NCBI GenBank assembly: GCA_963666505.2 | Contig: CAXXXL010000001.1 | Coordinates: forward strand, 310,001-374,000 | Reading direction: 5' to 3' | Length of the DNA: 64,000 nt | From: JABGQS01 sp963666505 | Lineage (GTDB): Bacteria; Bacillota; Clostridia; Christensenellales; SZUA-584 | In this document: positions 51,051-58,299 of the stretch, piece after piece | How positions within the stretch are numbered: position 1 is the first letter of the stretch | How the letters are laid out: each line of letters begins with the position of its first letter | Program-made: the position numbers and the translations under genes | The notes under the pieces: model-generated | Databases searched by the model: none | What the model was told of the DNA's origin: nothing | Seen by the model: only the letters and a program-made list of their open reading frames with translations

Positions 51051-51555
51051 TTCCTTTATCCTCCTTTAAATAGTCGTTCACAATTTCTTTTATCTTCGCC
51101 GCCGCCCTGCTCTTTCTTGAAAGCAGAGTGCCGATTTTTTCGCCGGTCTCACGGGCAAGTTCCTCATAGCTTCTTCCTTTTATCTGCGTTTCAACATACA
51201 CATACCGGTGCTTTGCATCAAGGCTGTCAATGGCTCTTTGGATCACTCCTTTAAGCTCTGCCGCAAGTACGCTCTGCTCAAGTCCTTCCGGGTCGTTTTC
51301 TTCCCAGACTTCGCCAACGGTCTCCCTGCTGCGCTTCTTGTAAAAATCCTTCGCTCCGTTTTGCAGCGTCCTGTATATGTACGCTGTAAGGTTGCTAACA
51401 CCCGCTATGTCGGCTCTCGAAAGAAGGTTGAACGCAGCTTGCTGAACGATGTCTTCCACATCATAATCGTTCAGGTAAACGAACCTTTTTTTAAGCGAGC
51501 GTTTGAACCACTCATAGTTTTCTTCAAACGCAAGTCCGATAATATTCTTGTTCAG
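51037..51555 (-). CDS. Sigma-70 family RNA polymerase sigma factor, probable CTG start
   Basis: Region 4 reads SLDAKHRYVYVETQIKGRSYEELARETGEKIGTLLSRKSRAAAKI; region 2 includes YDVEDIVQQAAFNLL and YIYRTLQNGAKDFY. A GTG at 51459 would cut region 2 in half. The frame is open upstream with sigma-like sequence (LAFEENYEWFKRSLKKRF) to a stop just before 51590, but no ATG, GTG or TTG is available. The best fit is CTG at 51555, eight bases after AGGGGGAA, giving 172 aa. Rare start codons keep expression low, which suits a sigma factor. An upstream sequencing error is an alternative. Confidence 0.75.
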   Translation of the reverse strand: MNKNIIGLAFEENYEWFKRSLKKRFVYLNDYDVEDIVQQAAFNLLSRADIAGVSNLTAYIYRTLQNGAKDFYKKRSRETVGEVWEENDPEGLEQSVLAAELKGVIQRAIDSLDAKHRYVYVETQIKGRSYEELARETGEKIGTLLSRKSRAAAKIKEIVNDYLKEDKGNEKG

Positions 51556-51673
51556 CTGCCCGTTCCCCCTTCCCTGATTTTTAACTGATTACGATAATAA
51601 GACGATTGGAAATATGAAATATTGCATTATTTGTGAAAATTCTTATAAATTATTCTATCATAACTGCCGGCAA

Positions 51674-51704
51674 TAAAAAAACCGCTGCGATATTACAGCG
51701 GTGT
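51674..51704 (-). terminator. Intrinsic terminator of the PadR-permease operon
   Basis: Minus strand: stem ACCGCTG / CAGCGGT, then seven T. It separates the permease operon from the sigma gene below it. Confidence 0.88.
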
Positions 51705-51715
51705 TTCTTATTCTT

Positions 51716-52249
51716 TTACAGGCTCTGCGCATCAAGATATATCTTATCTTTTTCATCTTTCTTAATTGCAGAATTCATAACGAATGCAATTATACTTATA
51801 CCAATCAAGCTAATGCCCAGCCGCATAAACCCGAACAGCGGTCCAAGCGAAGCAACCTCGAATGCGACCATAGGGATTTTGGTTGTAGACCATGCCCCAA
51901 TGAACAGCACTACGTTCGAAAATTTTGCTCCCTTCTTCATGAATATACCCGCAACAGGAAAAGCCGCATACAAAGGCCCTGCCGCTGCAGTACCGATGAG
52001 TATCGCAATCAGAATTCCTTTCAGACCAGAGCCCTCTCCAAGGAAACGAACCATAGTCTCCCGGGGCACCCAAACGTCAAGAAGCCCGAGAAGTATGAAT
52101 ATAGGGGGTATAACAAGCAGCATTTCTTTTACAGTAAAGAAAGTCGTTTCGGCAGCTATTTTACCGCGGCCGGTGTCAAAAATAAGCAGCGCACCGATAG
52201 CCATAGTCATAACTATTGGAAATGCGTATCTCTTTAAAAATTTTTTCAT
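51716..52249 (-). CDS. Permease, second half-protein (PF03773/ArsP-like)
   Basis: 177 aa with about five membrane helices. Motif-like stretches: LIGTAAAGPLYAAFPVAGIFMKKGAKFSNVVLFIGAW with Gly/Pro helix breaks, and STTKIPMVAFEVASLG. It resembles one half of the 300-340-aa permeases (PF03773) that include the organoarsenical exporter ArsP; the other half is the gene just upstream, with which it overlaps by four bases (ATGA). The two probably form one transporter. Substrate unknown; metal or metalloid compounds are suggested by the family and by the Cys/His-rich regulator in the operon. Confidence 0.75.
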   Translation of the reverse strand: MKKFLKRYAFPIVMTMAIGALLIFDTGRGKIAAETTFFTVKEMLLVIPPIFILLGLLDVWVPRETMVRFLGEGSGLKGILIAILIGTAAAGPLYAAFPVAGIFMKKGAKFSNVVLFIGAWSTTKIPMVAFEVASLGPLFGFMRLGISLIGISIIAFVMNSAIKKDEKDKIYLDAQSL

Positions 52250-52731
52250 ATCTCACCCATAACCTTTCCAATAACGAGTGCGACTGCAAAAGAGAAAGCA
52301 AAAGCAAAAAGGTTGCGCAGCAGAGTGAATTTCTTGCCGAAATATTTTACTTCCACAGGTGCCGTTACTACGCCCACCATCATCAGAGATGATATGAAAG
52401 CGCCGATCTGCATATACCCGGCGCCTCCGGCAAGAAGCAGTGCAACAGTCGGAAAAGCAATAAGCCCGGGTATAAGAGTAACGGCGCCGACGATAGATGC
52501 CGCCGCAACTCCGAGCCACCCGGAGTCTTTGCCAATAAGGAGGCTTATTGTCTGTGTATCAAGGAACGAAAGAATAAACCCGACCAGAAGTATTACGCCG
52601 AGAAACTGAGGAAGTATGTTTTCAAAAGCTTTAAGTGCTTCTTTTAAAGCCATCTTAGTTTTCTTTTTGCTTTTAACAAGCGAGAATATCAGCAGCGCGG
52701 CTGTTATACCATATAAAATATACGTTGTCAT
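52246..52731 (-). CDS. Permease, first half-protein (PF03773/ArsP-like)
   Basis: 161 aa with about five membrane helices. It starts MTTYILYGITAALLIFSLVKSKKKTKMALKEALKAF, then ILPQFLGVILLVGFILSFL and VGAVTLIPGLIAFPTVALLL, a Pro/Gly-rich pair of helices like that in the partner half. The ATG follows the PadR stop with no gap, and GGAG sits in the PadR end. Split versions of this permease occur in Clostridia next to small regulators. Confidence 0.75.
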   Translation of the reverse strand: MTTYILYGITAALLIFSLVKSKKKTKMALKEALKAFENILPQFLGVILLVGFILSFLDTQTISLLIGKDSGWLGVAAASIVGAVTLIPGLIAFPTVALLLAGGAGYMQIGAFISSLMMVGVVTAPVEVKYFGKKFTLLRNLFAFAFSFAVALVIGKVMGEI

Positions 52732-53142
52732 TTACTCCTCCGTTTGCGAGGTATGCCTGTCATATTCACTAAGAAGCAGGTCAATGCTCTGACGACGCTG
52801 TTTGAAGATTTCTATCCATTCACAAAGCGCCTCAAGTCCGGGCTTGGTTATTGAATATACACGCTTTTGCGGCCCCTGAGCTCCCTTTTGCCAACTGGAA
52901 CATACCCAGCCTTGCTCTTCCATCCTGTGCATTATTCTGTAAAGAGTGCTTACGTTTATATTCTCTATGCCAAATTTCGCAAGCTGCTCAGCAAGGTAAT
53001 AGCCGTGGCTGTCTTTCTGTGCAAGCAGCAGCAGCAGGCCTGCTTCCATAAACCGCTGCATAGGCCTTTGCTGCCCGCAGCATTGCTGCTCATGTCCGCT
53101 GCCGTGTTTTTTACATTCGTGTTTCTCATATTCATTCGCCAT
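52732..53142 (-). CDS. PadR family regulator with a Cys/His-rich N-terminus
   Basis: 136 aa. The winged helix spans about residues 30-100: LLLLAQKDSHGYYLAEQLAKFGI, STLYRIMHRMEEQGWVCSSW and the wing QKRVYSITKPGLEAL; the C-terminal helix IEIFKQRRQSIDLLLSEY serves dimerisation. Before it lies an extra segment with His8, Cys10, His13, His17, Cys21 and Cys22, absent from ordinary PadR proteins, which could bind a metal or metalloid. The ATG at 53142 is chosen because GGAG lies six bases before it; the ATG at 53154 has no ribosome site. It probably represses its own operon through the palindromes at 53176-53217. Confidence 0.88.
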   Translation of the reverse strand: MANEYEKHECKKHGSGHEQQCCGQQRPMQRFMEAGLLLLLAQKDSHGYYLAEQLAKFGIENINVSTLYRIMHRMEEQGWVCSSWQKGAQGPQKRVYSITKPGLEALCEWIEIFKQRRQSIDLLLSEYDRHTSQTEE

Positions 53143-53175
53143 CTCAAACTCCATTTTGGTACAGATTAGTTTAGA

Positions 53176-53217
53176 ACTATATACAACCCGTATATAGTTG
53201 ATACGTATATAGTATCA
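53176..53217. promoter_or_regulatory. Double palindromic operator of the PadR operon
   Basis: ACTATATAC-n5-GTATATAGT (53176-53198) is followed without gap by TGATAC-n7-GTATCA (53199-53217). The half site GTATATAGT also recurs as a direct repeat (53190 and 53205). The sites cover the -10 box and the transcript start of the minus-strand promoter. Confidence 0.8.
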
Positions 53218-53236
53218 TCAATTAGAAAACTGTCAA
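53209..53236 (-). promoter_or_regulatory. SigA-type promoter of the PadR-permease operon
   Basis: Minus strand TTGACA (53236-53231), 16-bp spacer, TACTAT (53214-53209), with the -10 inside the second palindrome. Confidence 0.7.
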
Positions 53237-53255
53237 TAGATTTTTTGAAATAGCA

Positions 53256-53284
53256 TTGACAGTTTTTACATCAAATAATATTAT
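53256..53284 (+). promoter_or_regulatory. SigA-type promoter of the LCP-like lipoprotein gene
   Basis: TTGACA (53256-53261), 17-bp spacer, TATTAT (53279-53284), diverging from the PadR promoter. Confidence 0.75.
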
Positions 53285-53360
53285 AAAGGTACATTAGAAA
53301 TATCTAGATTAATTTCGTACATCAATTTTCTGGTAAAAAAATTGAAAGCAGGTGCAAATT

Positions 53361-54356
53361 ATGAAGCGAACATTGATATTACTTGTCATAATCATATTGC
53401 TGCTGACCTTTTCAGCATGCGGAAAACAAACGGATCCGGCCAATACTAACATTGCGGACGATGCTTCTGCCATAGAACCGGGGGAGAGTGTTGATGAAAC
53501 AGCCGGCGTGCAGCAGAGCGAAGAGCCGACACAAGAGCCGATACCTAAGGGTGTAGAACATACAAACATACTGTTGATGGGCTCAAAAGAGAGAGATTTT
53601 TCAACCGAAGAGGAATCCTACTATTCACTGACGCATATTCTTATCACTCTTGATCCGAATGAAAGGGCGATGAAGTTTACAACTTTTCCATACAACCTTG
53701 CGGTAGACATCGAAGATGAAGGGACAGCCGAACAGCTTCAGTTCGTAAGCAGTAAATACGGCGAAGAAAAAACAGTCGAGATACTAGAGAACAACTTCGG
53801 TATAGACATCGACTACTATGTGATAATGAATATGGAGGGTGTGATAGACATTGTAGATGCCCTTGAGGGCGTGCAAGTGGATGTAAAGAAACTCACCGTG
53901 AACGAGACGGGCGAAATAATGGCGCAGATGCTGGGGCTGGTATGGCAGGAGGTTAAGACCACCGGGAGGCAGGTGCTGTCAGGCGTCCAGACTGCAGGCT
54001 TTTTCAACGATACCACAGACGTATCTGCTGACAACTGGCTGGAAGAGGAAGAGCTGATTTTCAGGGAAAGACACCCTGAGATAATAAATGCGGTGATCGC
54101 TCAAGTCAAGCTCGCCGGCTTTGACGAGGAGGATATGATAACTATTGCGCACAACGTCAGCGCAAACTACGCTGCGAATATACCGGAGGATAAATGGAAG
54201 AGTATTGCGGCTACTGCGATATACTGCATGGAAGGCGAAACGCAATTCCTTCATGTACCGCAGAGCATAGACACAATGGAGCACGATGGAACGCCTCCCT
54301 TGATATACGATAAGGACGTAGACGTTTCTGCGGTCCGGCAGTTTGCAGGCAAATAA
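53361..54356 (+). CDS. LytR-CpsA-Psr (LCP)-like lipoprotein, degenerate active site
   Basis: 331 aa. Lipoprotein signal with lipobox TFSAC, then an acidic linker to about residue 60. The LCP domain is recognisable by NILLMGSKERD, ILITLDPNERAMKFTTFP, NNFGIDIDYYVIMNMEGVIDIVDALEGVQVDV. In active LCP ligases the first block has Arg-Ser-Asp-Thr and the second Ser-Ile-Pro-Arg-Asp; here they read YYSLT and TFPYN, and the C-terminal arginine cluster is also missing, so it should not bind polyprenyl pyrophosphate in the usual way. Lipid anchoring in place of an N-terminal helix is also unusual. AGGTG lies before the ATG; the GTG nine bases earlier overlaps that site. Confidence 0.85.
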   Translation: MKRTLILLVIIILLLTFSACGKQTDPANTNIADDASAIEPGESVDETAGVQQSEEPTQEPIPKGVEHTNILLMGSKERDFSTEEESYYSLTHILITLDPNERAMKFTTFPYNLAVDIEDEGTAEQLQFVSSKYGEEKTVEILENNFGIDIDYYVIMNMEGVIDIVDALEGVQVDVKKLTVNETGEIMAQMLGLVWQEVKTTGRQVLSGVQTAGFFNDTTDVSADNWLEEEELIFRERHPEIINAVIAQVKLAGFDEEDMITIAHNVSANYAANIPEDKWKSIAATAIYCMEGETQFLHVPQSIDTMEHDGTPPLIYDKDVDVSAVRQFAGK

Positions 54357-54364
54357 AAGAATCA

Positions 54365-54402
54365 CAAAAAAAGGCGTCTGAAAAAAAGATGCTTTTTTTT
54401 AT
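54365..54402 (+). terminator. Intrinsic terminator of the LCP-like gene
   Basis: Imperfect stem GGCGTCT / AGATGCT extended by A5/T8 tracts. Confidence 0.75.
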
Positions 54403-54430
54403 TGACAAAAGTTTTAGGGCATGCTATATT
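54402..54430 (+). promoter_or_regulatory. SigA-type promoter of the ABC-GntR operon
   Basis: TTGACA (54402-54407), 17-bp spacer, TATATT (54425-54430). Confidence 0.8.
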
Positions 54431-54459
54431 GTGCATATAAGACATACACAATATGCACA
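54430..54459. promoter_or_regulatory. Operator, probable binding site of the GntR/YtrA-type regulator
   Basis: Perfect inverted repeat TGTGCATAT-n12-ATATGCACA (54430-54438 and 54451-54459) starting in the -10 box. A GntR gene is the last gene of this operon. Confidence 0.75.
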
Positions 54460-54496
54460 GGGCATTGAGCCTAAGGAATGAATGGAGGTAGTATCG

Positions 54497-55363
54497 ATGT
54501 CAATGCTGACAGTCGAAAAACTGAATAAGAGATACGAGAAGTTTCATCTTAAGGATGTTTCGTTCAGCCTCGAAAAAGGATACATAATGGGCTTTATCGG
54601 GGCAAACGGAGCGGGTAAAACTACGACGCTGAAAAGCATTCTGAACCTTGTGAAAAGAGACAGCGGTTCAGTATCTGTAATGGGGAAGGATTTCTATAAG
54701 CACGAAGTGCAGCTAAAGCAGGATATCGGCTTTATTTTCGGAGGAGTCGATTATTATCCGAAAAGCAAGCTTTCCAGCATAACAGCTGTTATAAAGCGTT
54801 TCTACATCGGCTGGGATGACGATGTTTACGAGAGCTACATGAAGAAGTTCGGGTTGGACGAAAACAAAAAGATAGAGGAACTGTCCAACGGAATGAAGGT
54901 AAAGTTTGCGCTGACGACTGCGCTTTCACACGATGCGAAGCTCTTCCTGCTGGATGAACCTACAAGCGGGCTTGACCCGGTCGCAAGAGACGAGCTGTTA
55001 GAGCTTTTTCAGGAGCTGATAGAGGATGGCAGCAGAAGCATACTGTTCTCAACACACATAACGAGCGACCTTGAAAAGTGCGCCGATTATATAACCTATA
55101 TTTCAAACGGCGTAATAATAGAAAGCAAAACAAAGGACGACCTAATAAACTCTTACAGAATAGTAAAAGGCAGCCCGCAGCAGCTAAGCGGCCTTGAAGA
55201 CAAACTGATATCTTTCAAGAAGAGTTCCTTTGGTTTTACCGGGCTTGCAAGCAGCAAGGATGCTGAAACATTTGGCTCAGTAATGCTGGAGGAACCCAGC
55301 CTGGAAGAGATAATGATATACCAGTCAAAAAAGGAGGCTCAGAATGAAAGATCTATTATATAA
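54497..55363 (+). CDS. ABC transporter ATP-binding protein (YtrB-like)
   Basis: 288 aa. Walker A GANGAGKTTT, Q-loop in VQLKQDIGFIFGG, signature ELSNGMKVKFAL (a variant of LSGGQ found in this subfamily), Walker B LFLLDEPTSGLD and the switch His in ILFSTHI. The last 80 residues form a loose C-terminal extension. The start at 54497 follows GGAGG by eight bases; the ATG at 54482 overlaps that site and is rejected. It pairs with the permease that overlaps its 3' end by 20 bases. Ytr-type operons respond to cell-wall antibiotics; the cargo here is not known. Confidence 0.93.
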   Translation: MSMLTVEKLNKRYEKFHLKDVSFSLEKGYIMGFIGANGAGKTTTLKSILNLVKRDSGSVSVMGKDFYKHEVQLKQDIGFIFGGVDYYPKSKLSSITAVIKRFYIGWDDDVYESYMKKFGLDENKKIEELSNGMKVKFALTTALSHDAKLFLLDEPTSGLDPVARDELLELFQELIEDGSRSILFSTHITSDLEKCADYITYISNGVIIESKTKDDLINSYRIVKGSPQQLSGLEDKLISFKKSSFGFTGLASSKDAETFGSVMLEEPSLEEIMIYQSKKEAQNERSII

Positions 55364-55985
55364 GGAGTTCAAGCTGTCGATAAACTCAGCGTTCTTTCTT
55401 ATGGTGCTTTTCGCTGCGCTGATAATGATTCCCGGATGGATTTACTCTATAGCTATGATGTACACACTGTTCATAATGATGCCGAACATCTTCATGGCTT
55501 GCAGATCACAAAACGACTTAAGTTTTTCAGTGATGCTGCCGGTAAAAAAGAGAGATGTTGTAAAAGCACGTGTGCTGTCTGTGATGATAATGCAGGTACT
55601 TCCGGTTTTGCTTGGAGTAGTTTTTGCGGCGATAAATATAATCGTATATAAAGGCAACACGTTTTTTATGAATCCGAATGTTGCGTTTTTCGGGCTGGTG
55701 TTTGTGATGTATTCGCTTTTCAACCTTGTGTTCTTTCCTGGTTTCTATAAAACCGCCTACAAAGTGGGAGGACCAACAGTCTGGGCGAATGTTGTTGCCG
55801 TAGTTTTTATGGTAGTTGTAGAGTTTTCAAACATACTTATACCGCCAATCGGAGCATATATCGGCGGTATAAACAACATGGCGGAACAGCTTCCGGTCCT
55901 CTTTGCCGGTATAGCTATATACCTTGCCGGCACATGGCTAGCATACAGGATATCAGCTAAGAGGTTCGAGAAGGTAGACATATAA
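55344..55985 (+). CDS. ABC-2 type transporter permease
   Basis: 213 aa with six predicted membrane helices, starting MKDLLYKEFKLSINSAFFLM. The cytoplasmic segment ACRSQNDLSFSVMLPVKKRDVVKARVL (Leu-Pro-Val-x-Lys-x-Asp-Val-Val) is typical of bacitracin- and Ytr-type permeases. It starts within the ATPase gene and its stop (TAA) overlaps the ATG of the GntR gene (TAATG). One small permease per operon implies a homodimer. Confidence 0.88.
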   Translation: MKDLLYKEFKLSINSAFFLMVLFAALIMIPGWIYSIAMMYTLFIMMPNIFMACRSQNDLSFSVMLPVKKRDVVKARVLSVMIMQVLPVLLGVVFAAINIIVYKGNTFFMNPNVAFFGLVFVMYSLFNLVFFPGFYKTAYKVGGPTVWANVVAVVFMVVVEFSNILIPPIGAYIGGINNMAEQLPVLFAGIAIYLAGTWLAYRISAKRFEKVDI

Positions 55986-56356
55986 TGCAGGTGGTCATAT
56001 CCAACAGCTCCGACAAACCTATATACGAACAGTTGTTCGACCAGATTAGCGCCCAGATACTCAAAGGAGAGCTTAAGCCGGAAGAAGGTCTGCCCGCGAT
56101 TCGCACTGCTGCAAAGGAGCTGCGCATAAGCGTGATAACAGTGAAGAAAGCGTGGGAAGAACTGGAACGGCTGGGGTTCATATATTCAGTTGTGGGCAGA
56201 GGCTGTTTTGTAGCAGATTTGTCAGGCGCCGATTTGAAAGATAAACGCAGGCAGCTGATAGAAAAAAAGATAGAAAAAGATGTTGAGTATTATAAAGGGC
56301 TGGGGCTTACTCTAAAGGAAATAACTGAAGCTATAAAACAGCAATACAACAAATGA
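55985..56356 (+). CDS. GntR family regulator, YtrA subfamily
   Basis: 123 aa: an N-terminal GntR winged helix (SDKPIYEQLFDQISAQILKGEL, LPAIRTAAKELRISVITVKKAWEELERLGFIYSVVGRGCFV) and only about 50 residues of helical C-terminus, the short form of the YtrA subfamily. It is the last gene of an ABC exporter operon; in Bacillus the ytrA product represses the operon that contains it. The perfect inverted repeat at 54430-54459 is its likely target. Confidence 0.93.
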   Translation: MQVVISNSSDKPIYEQLFDQISAQILKGELKPEEGLPAIRTAAKELRISVITVKKAWEELERLGFIYSVVGRGCFVADLSGADLKDKRRQLIEKKIEKDVEYYKGLGLTLKEITEAIKQQYNK

Positions 56357-56368
56357 TATCACATGTGT

Positions 56369-56403
56369 TAAAAAAGGCAGAGAGCCAGGCTCTCTGCCTT
56401 TTT
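56369..56403. terminator. Bidirectional intrinsic terminator
   Basis: Perfect stem AAAAAGGCAGAGAGC / GCTCTCTGCCTTTTT with loop CAG; shared by the GntR operon and the convergent CAP-domain gene. Confidence 0.95.
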
Positions 56404-56426
56404 GTTTATATAAATATTATACAACA

Positions 56427-56981
56427 TTAATTTGTAAAGATCTGAACCCAATATTTTGTTCCATCTTCAGCAATCGCTATTCCCACTCCAAGCTGATGAT
56501 ATGTCTTAGACAGTATATTTTCCCTATGTCTTGGAGAGCCCATCCATTTTTTCACCATTCGTTTATTTGTTACTGTGCCTTTGCCTATGTTTTCCGCTGA
56601 ATTAAAATATAGTATGCCGTATTCCTGAAGCAGTGTAAAAGCGGTCTCGCCGTTTGGAGATTCATGAGCGTAATAGTCGTTTTGTGCCATGTCCGCTGCA
56701 CGCAGCTGTGCGATGGCGCATAAAGTTGGGCTGAGTGAAAGCTCAGCTAAATCTTCCGCCTTTCGCTCCTCATTCGTCAGCGTAAATATTTCTTGAATGC
56801 AAGCCTCTTTACCGGGTTCACAGTTTTCATATTCTGGTTCGGGAACGGTTTTGGCGGGACGCACATGAACGGGTTCGTCACCTGTAAGACTTACAGTGTC
56901 AGTAATGCTGAGCACAAACGGTGTGCACCCTGAGGTGATAAGTAAAATTCCAATTAGTAAAATGATAATGGTTTTCTTCAA
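56427..56981 (-). CDS. CAP (SCP/PR-1) domain lipoprotein
   Basis: 184 aa. Lipobox ITSGC (Cys19), a linker to about residue 60, then a CAP domain: IFTLTNEERKAEDLAELSLS, CAIAQLRAADMAQNDYYAHESPNG (CAP signature with the metal-site His), AENIGKG, MVKKWMGSPRHRENIL and YHQLGVGIAIAEDGTKYWVQIF. All conserved His/Glu positions of the CAP cavity appear present. Extracellular, membrane-anchored. YkwD-type CAP proteins are widespread in spore formers; the molecular activity is not established. Confidence 0.93.
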   Translation of the reverse strand: MKKTIIILLIGILLITSGCTPFVLSITDTVSLTGDEPVHVRPAKTVPEPEYENCEPGKEACIQEIFTLTNEERKAEDLAELSLSPTLCAIAQLRAADMAQNDYYAHESPNGETAFTLLQEYGILYFNSAENIGKGTVTNKRMVKKWMGSPRHRENILSKTYHQLGVGIAIAEDGTKYWVQIFTN

Positions 56982-57138
56982 TGCATATCTCCCAGATCCG
57001 GATTGTCACTATTGCTGTCAAGTCTACATATTTTCTTTGTGTATGTCAACGTTAAAAACTGTAAATAGAGGGCCCTCTAATACTATATAACGACGAAAGG
57101 CGGGTTTTGTTCAATATAAATCTAAAAATTAAAAATGC

Positions 57139-57167
57139 TTGAATTTTATTTCCAGATAGTGTATAGT
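57139..57167 (+). promoter_or_regulatory. SigA-type promoter of the orphan lipoprotein gene
   Basis: TTGAAT (57139-57144), 17-bp spacer, TATAGT (57162-57167). Confidence 0.65.
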
Positions 57168-57217
57168 CCATTCCGCATGCAAAACTGATTTTAAGACATA
57201 AAGAAAGAGAGACAAAA

Positions 57218-58057
57218 ATGAAAAAGACAATTATTATTGCAGTACTTGCTCTGGCTATGAGCTTCGTACTAATTTTTACAGGCTGTGCAAAGACACAGGA
57301 CGGGGTCGATTCGGCTAACGACAGTGAGGATGTTCAGGATACCGAAGATGGGGATACAGTTGATCAGATCGATGAAGATAACACAGATGAAACAGATGCT
57401 GATGCAGACCAGTCTGATGAAAGCTCTGTAACGACAGATGCAAATCCGGCAGCGTCTTATCAGAGGTATCTTGATGCAAAATCTGCCGGATACGAATCTA
57501 TATCCGTACGCATGGATGAGAGCGAAGGACTTGCGATGACCGCGAGTATGCAGATGCTGGCGGTTTCGATGATAGACCTGCAGGTAATAGACCTTGTATT
57601 TGTGACTGACGATACGAATGCAAGCGAAGAAGCTGCAAATATCATGGGCCTCGTAGACTTAAGCGTTAAGAGAGCCGGCGAAGATTTCAGCGTAACATAT
57701 ACCGGTGCAGATTCGGAAAAGTATGCTAATAACGGAAAGTATGACGCTGCGACAGACTCGATCTCCTGCACATGGACGAAGGACGGGCAAGAGACACTTA
57801 TGCTTGAATATGTTAAGTTCGGCAGTGGCTATGCTGCGCAGTATTACATAACCGACGGACAGGATATTTCAGTCATAAAGGTGATGGTTGATGGAGAAGA
57901 TATTGCTATAGGGATGAGCGGAAGCACAGAAAGACCTGCTTCAATCTATAAGAGCGCTCCAGCCGACTTTACTTTTATGGACGATTGTGCTAGTGTTTAC
58001 ATGATTGTTGACGGGCAGGGCACCAGCATCGTTGATGGAGAGCAGAGTGAATTTTAA
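57218..58057 (+). CDS. Lipoprotein of unknown function
   Basis: 279 aa. Signal peptide with lipobox IFTGC (Cys23), then about 55 residues almost entirely Asp, Glu, Ser and Thr. The folded part (about 80-279) includes YQRYLDAKSAGYESISVRMDES, a Met-rich helix MTASMQMLAVSMIDLQV, then beta-rich YTGADSEKYANNGKYDAA and YVKFGSGYAAQYYITDGQD. I recognise no family. The repeated D/G turns and alternating strands suggest a small beta-sandwich or barrel. Single-gene unit with its own promoter and terminator; AAAGAGAG lies before the ATG. Confidence 0.8.
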   Translation: MKKTIIIAVLALAMSFVLIFTGCAKTQDGVDSANDSEDVQDTEDGDTVDQIDEDNTDETDADADQSDESSVTTDANPAASYQRYLDAKSAGYESISVRMDESEGLAMTASMQMLAVSMIDLQVIDLVFVTDDTNASEEAANIMGLVDLSVKRAGEDFSVTYTGADSEKYANNGKYDAATDSISCTWTKDGQETLMLEYVKFGSGYAAQYYITDGQDISVIKVMVDGEDIAIGMSGSTERPASIYKSAPADFTFMDDCASVYMIVDGQGTSIVDGEQSEF

Positions 58058-58074
58058 CTGATATATTAACATAG

Positions 58075-58126
58075 AAAAGGGCGCCCTGGCTTAACGACAA
58101 CTGCATGCAAACAGGGTGCCTTTTTT
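58075..58126 (+). terminator. Intrinsic terminator of the orphan lipoprotein gene
   Basis: Stem AAAAGG-GCGCCCTG / CAGGGTGCC-TTTTTT with a long loop. Confidence 0.8.
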
Positions 58127-58234
58127 ATTTTCTCAAATAGAAAGGCAGCAGAGAAAGAGCCTTTTATTACCTTTACAAAGAACAGACTCCGTGGTAAAAT
58201 AGTTACAATTATATTACGGATATATTACGGTTGG

Positions 58235-58263
58235 TTGAGTTTGAATAGGTATTAAAATATAAA
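58235..58263 (+). promoter_or_regulatory. Promoter of the NlpC/P60 gene with an adjacent direct repeat
   Basis: TTGAGT (58235-58240), 17-bp spacer, TATAAA (58258-58263). Just upstream ATATTACGG occurs twice, 11 bp apart (about 58211 and 58222), a possible regulator site. Confidence 0.55.
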
Positions 58264-58299
58264 AAACCAAAATTTCCAGGTGTTTTTTGAGGAGTTCTG

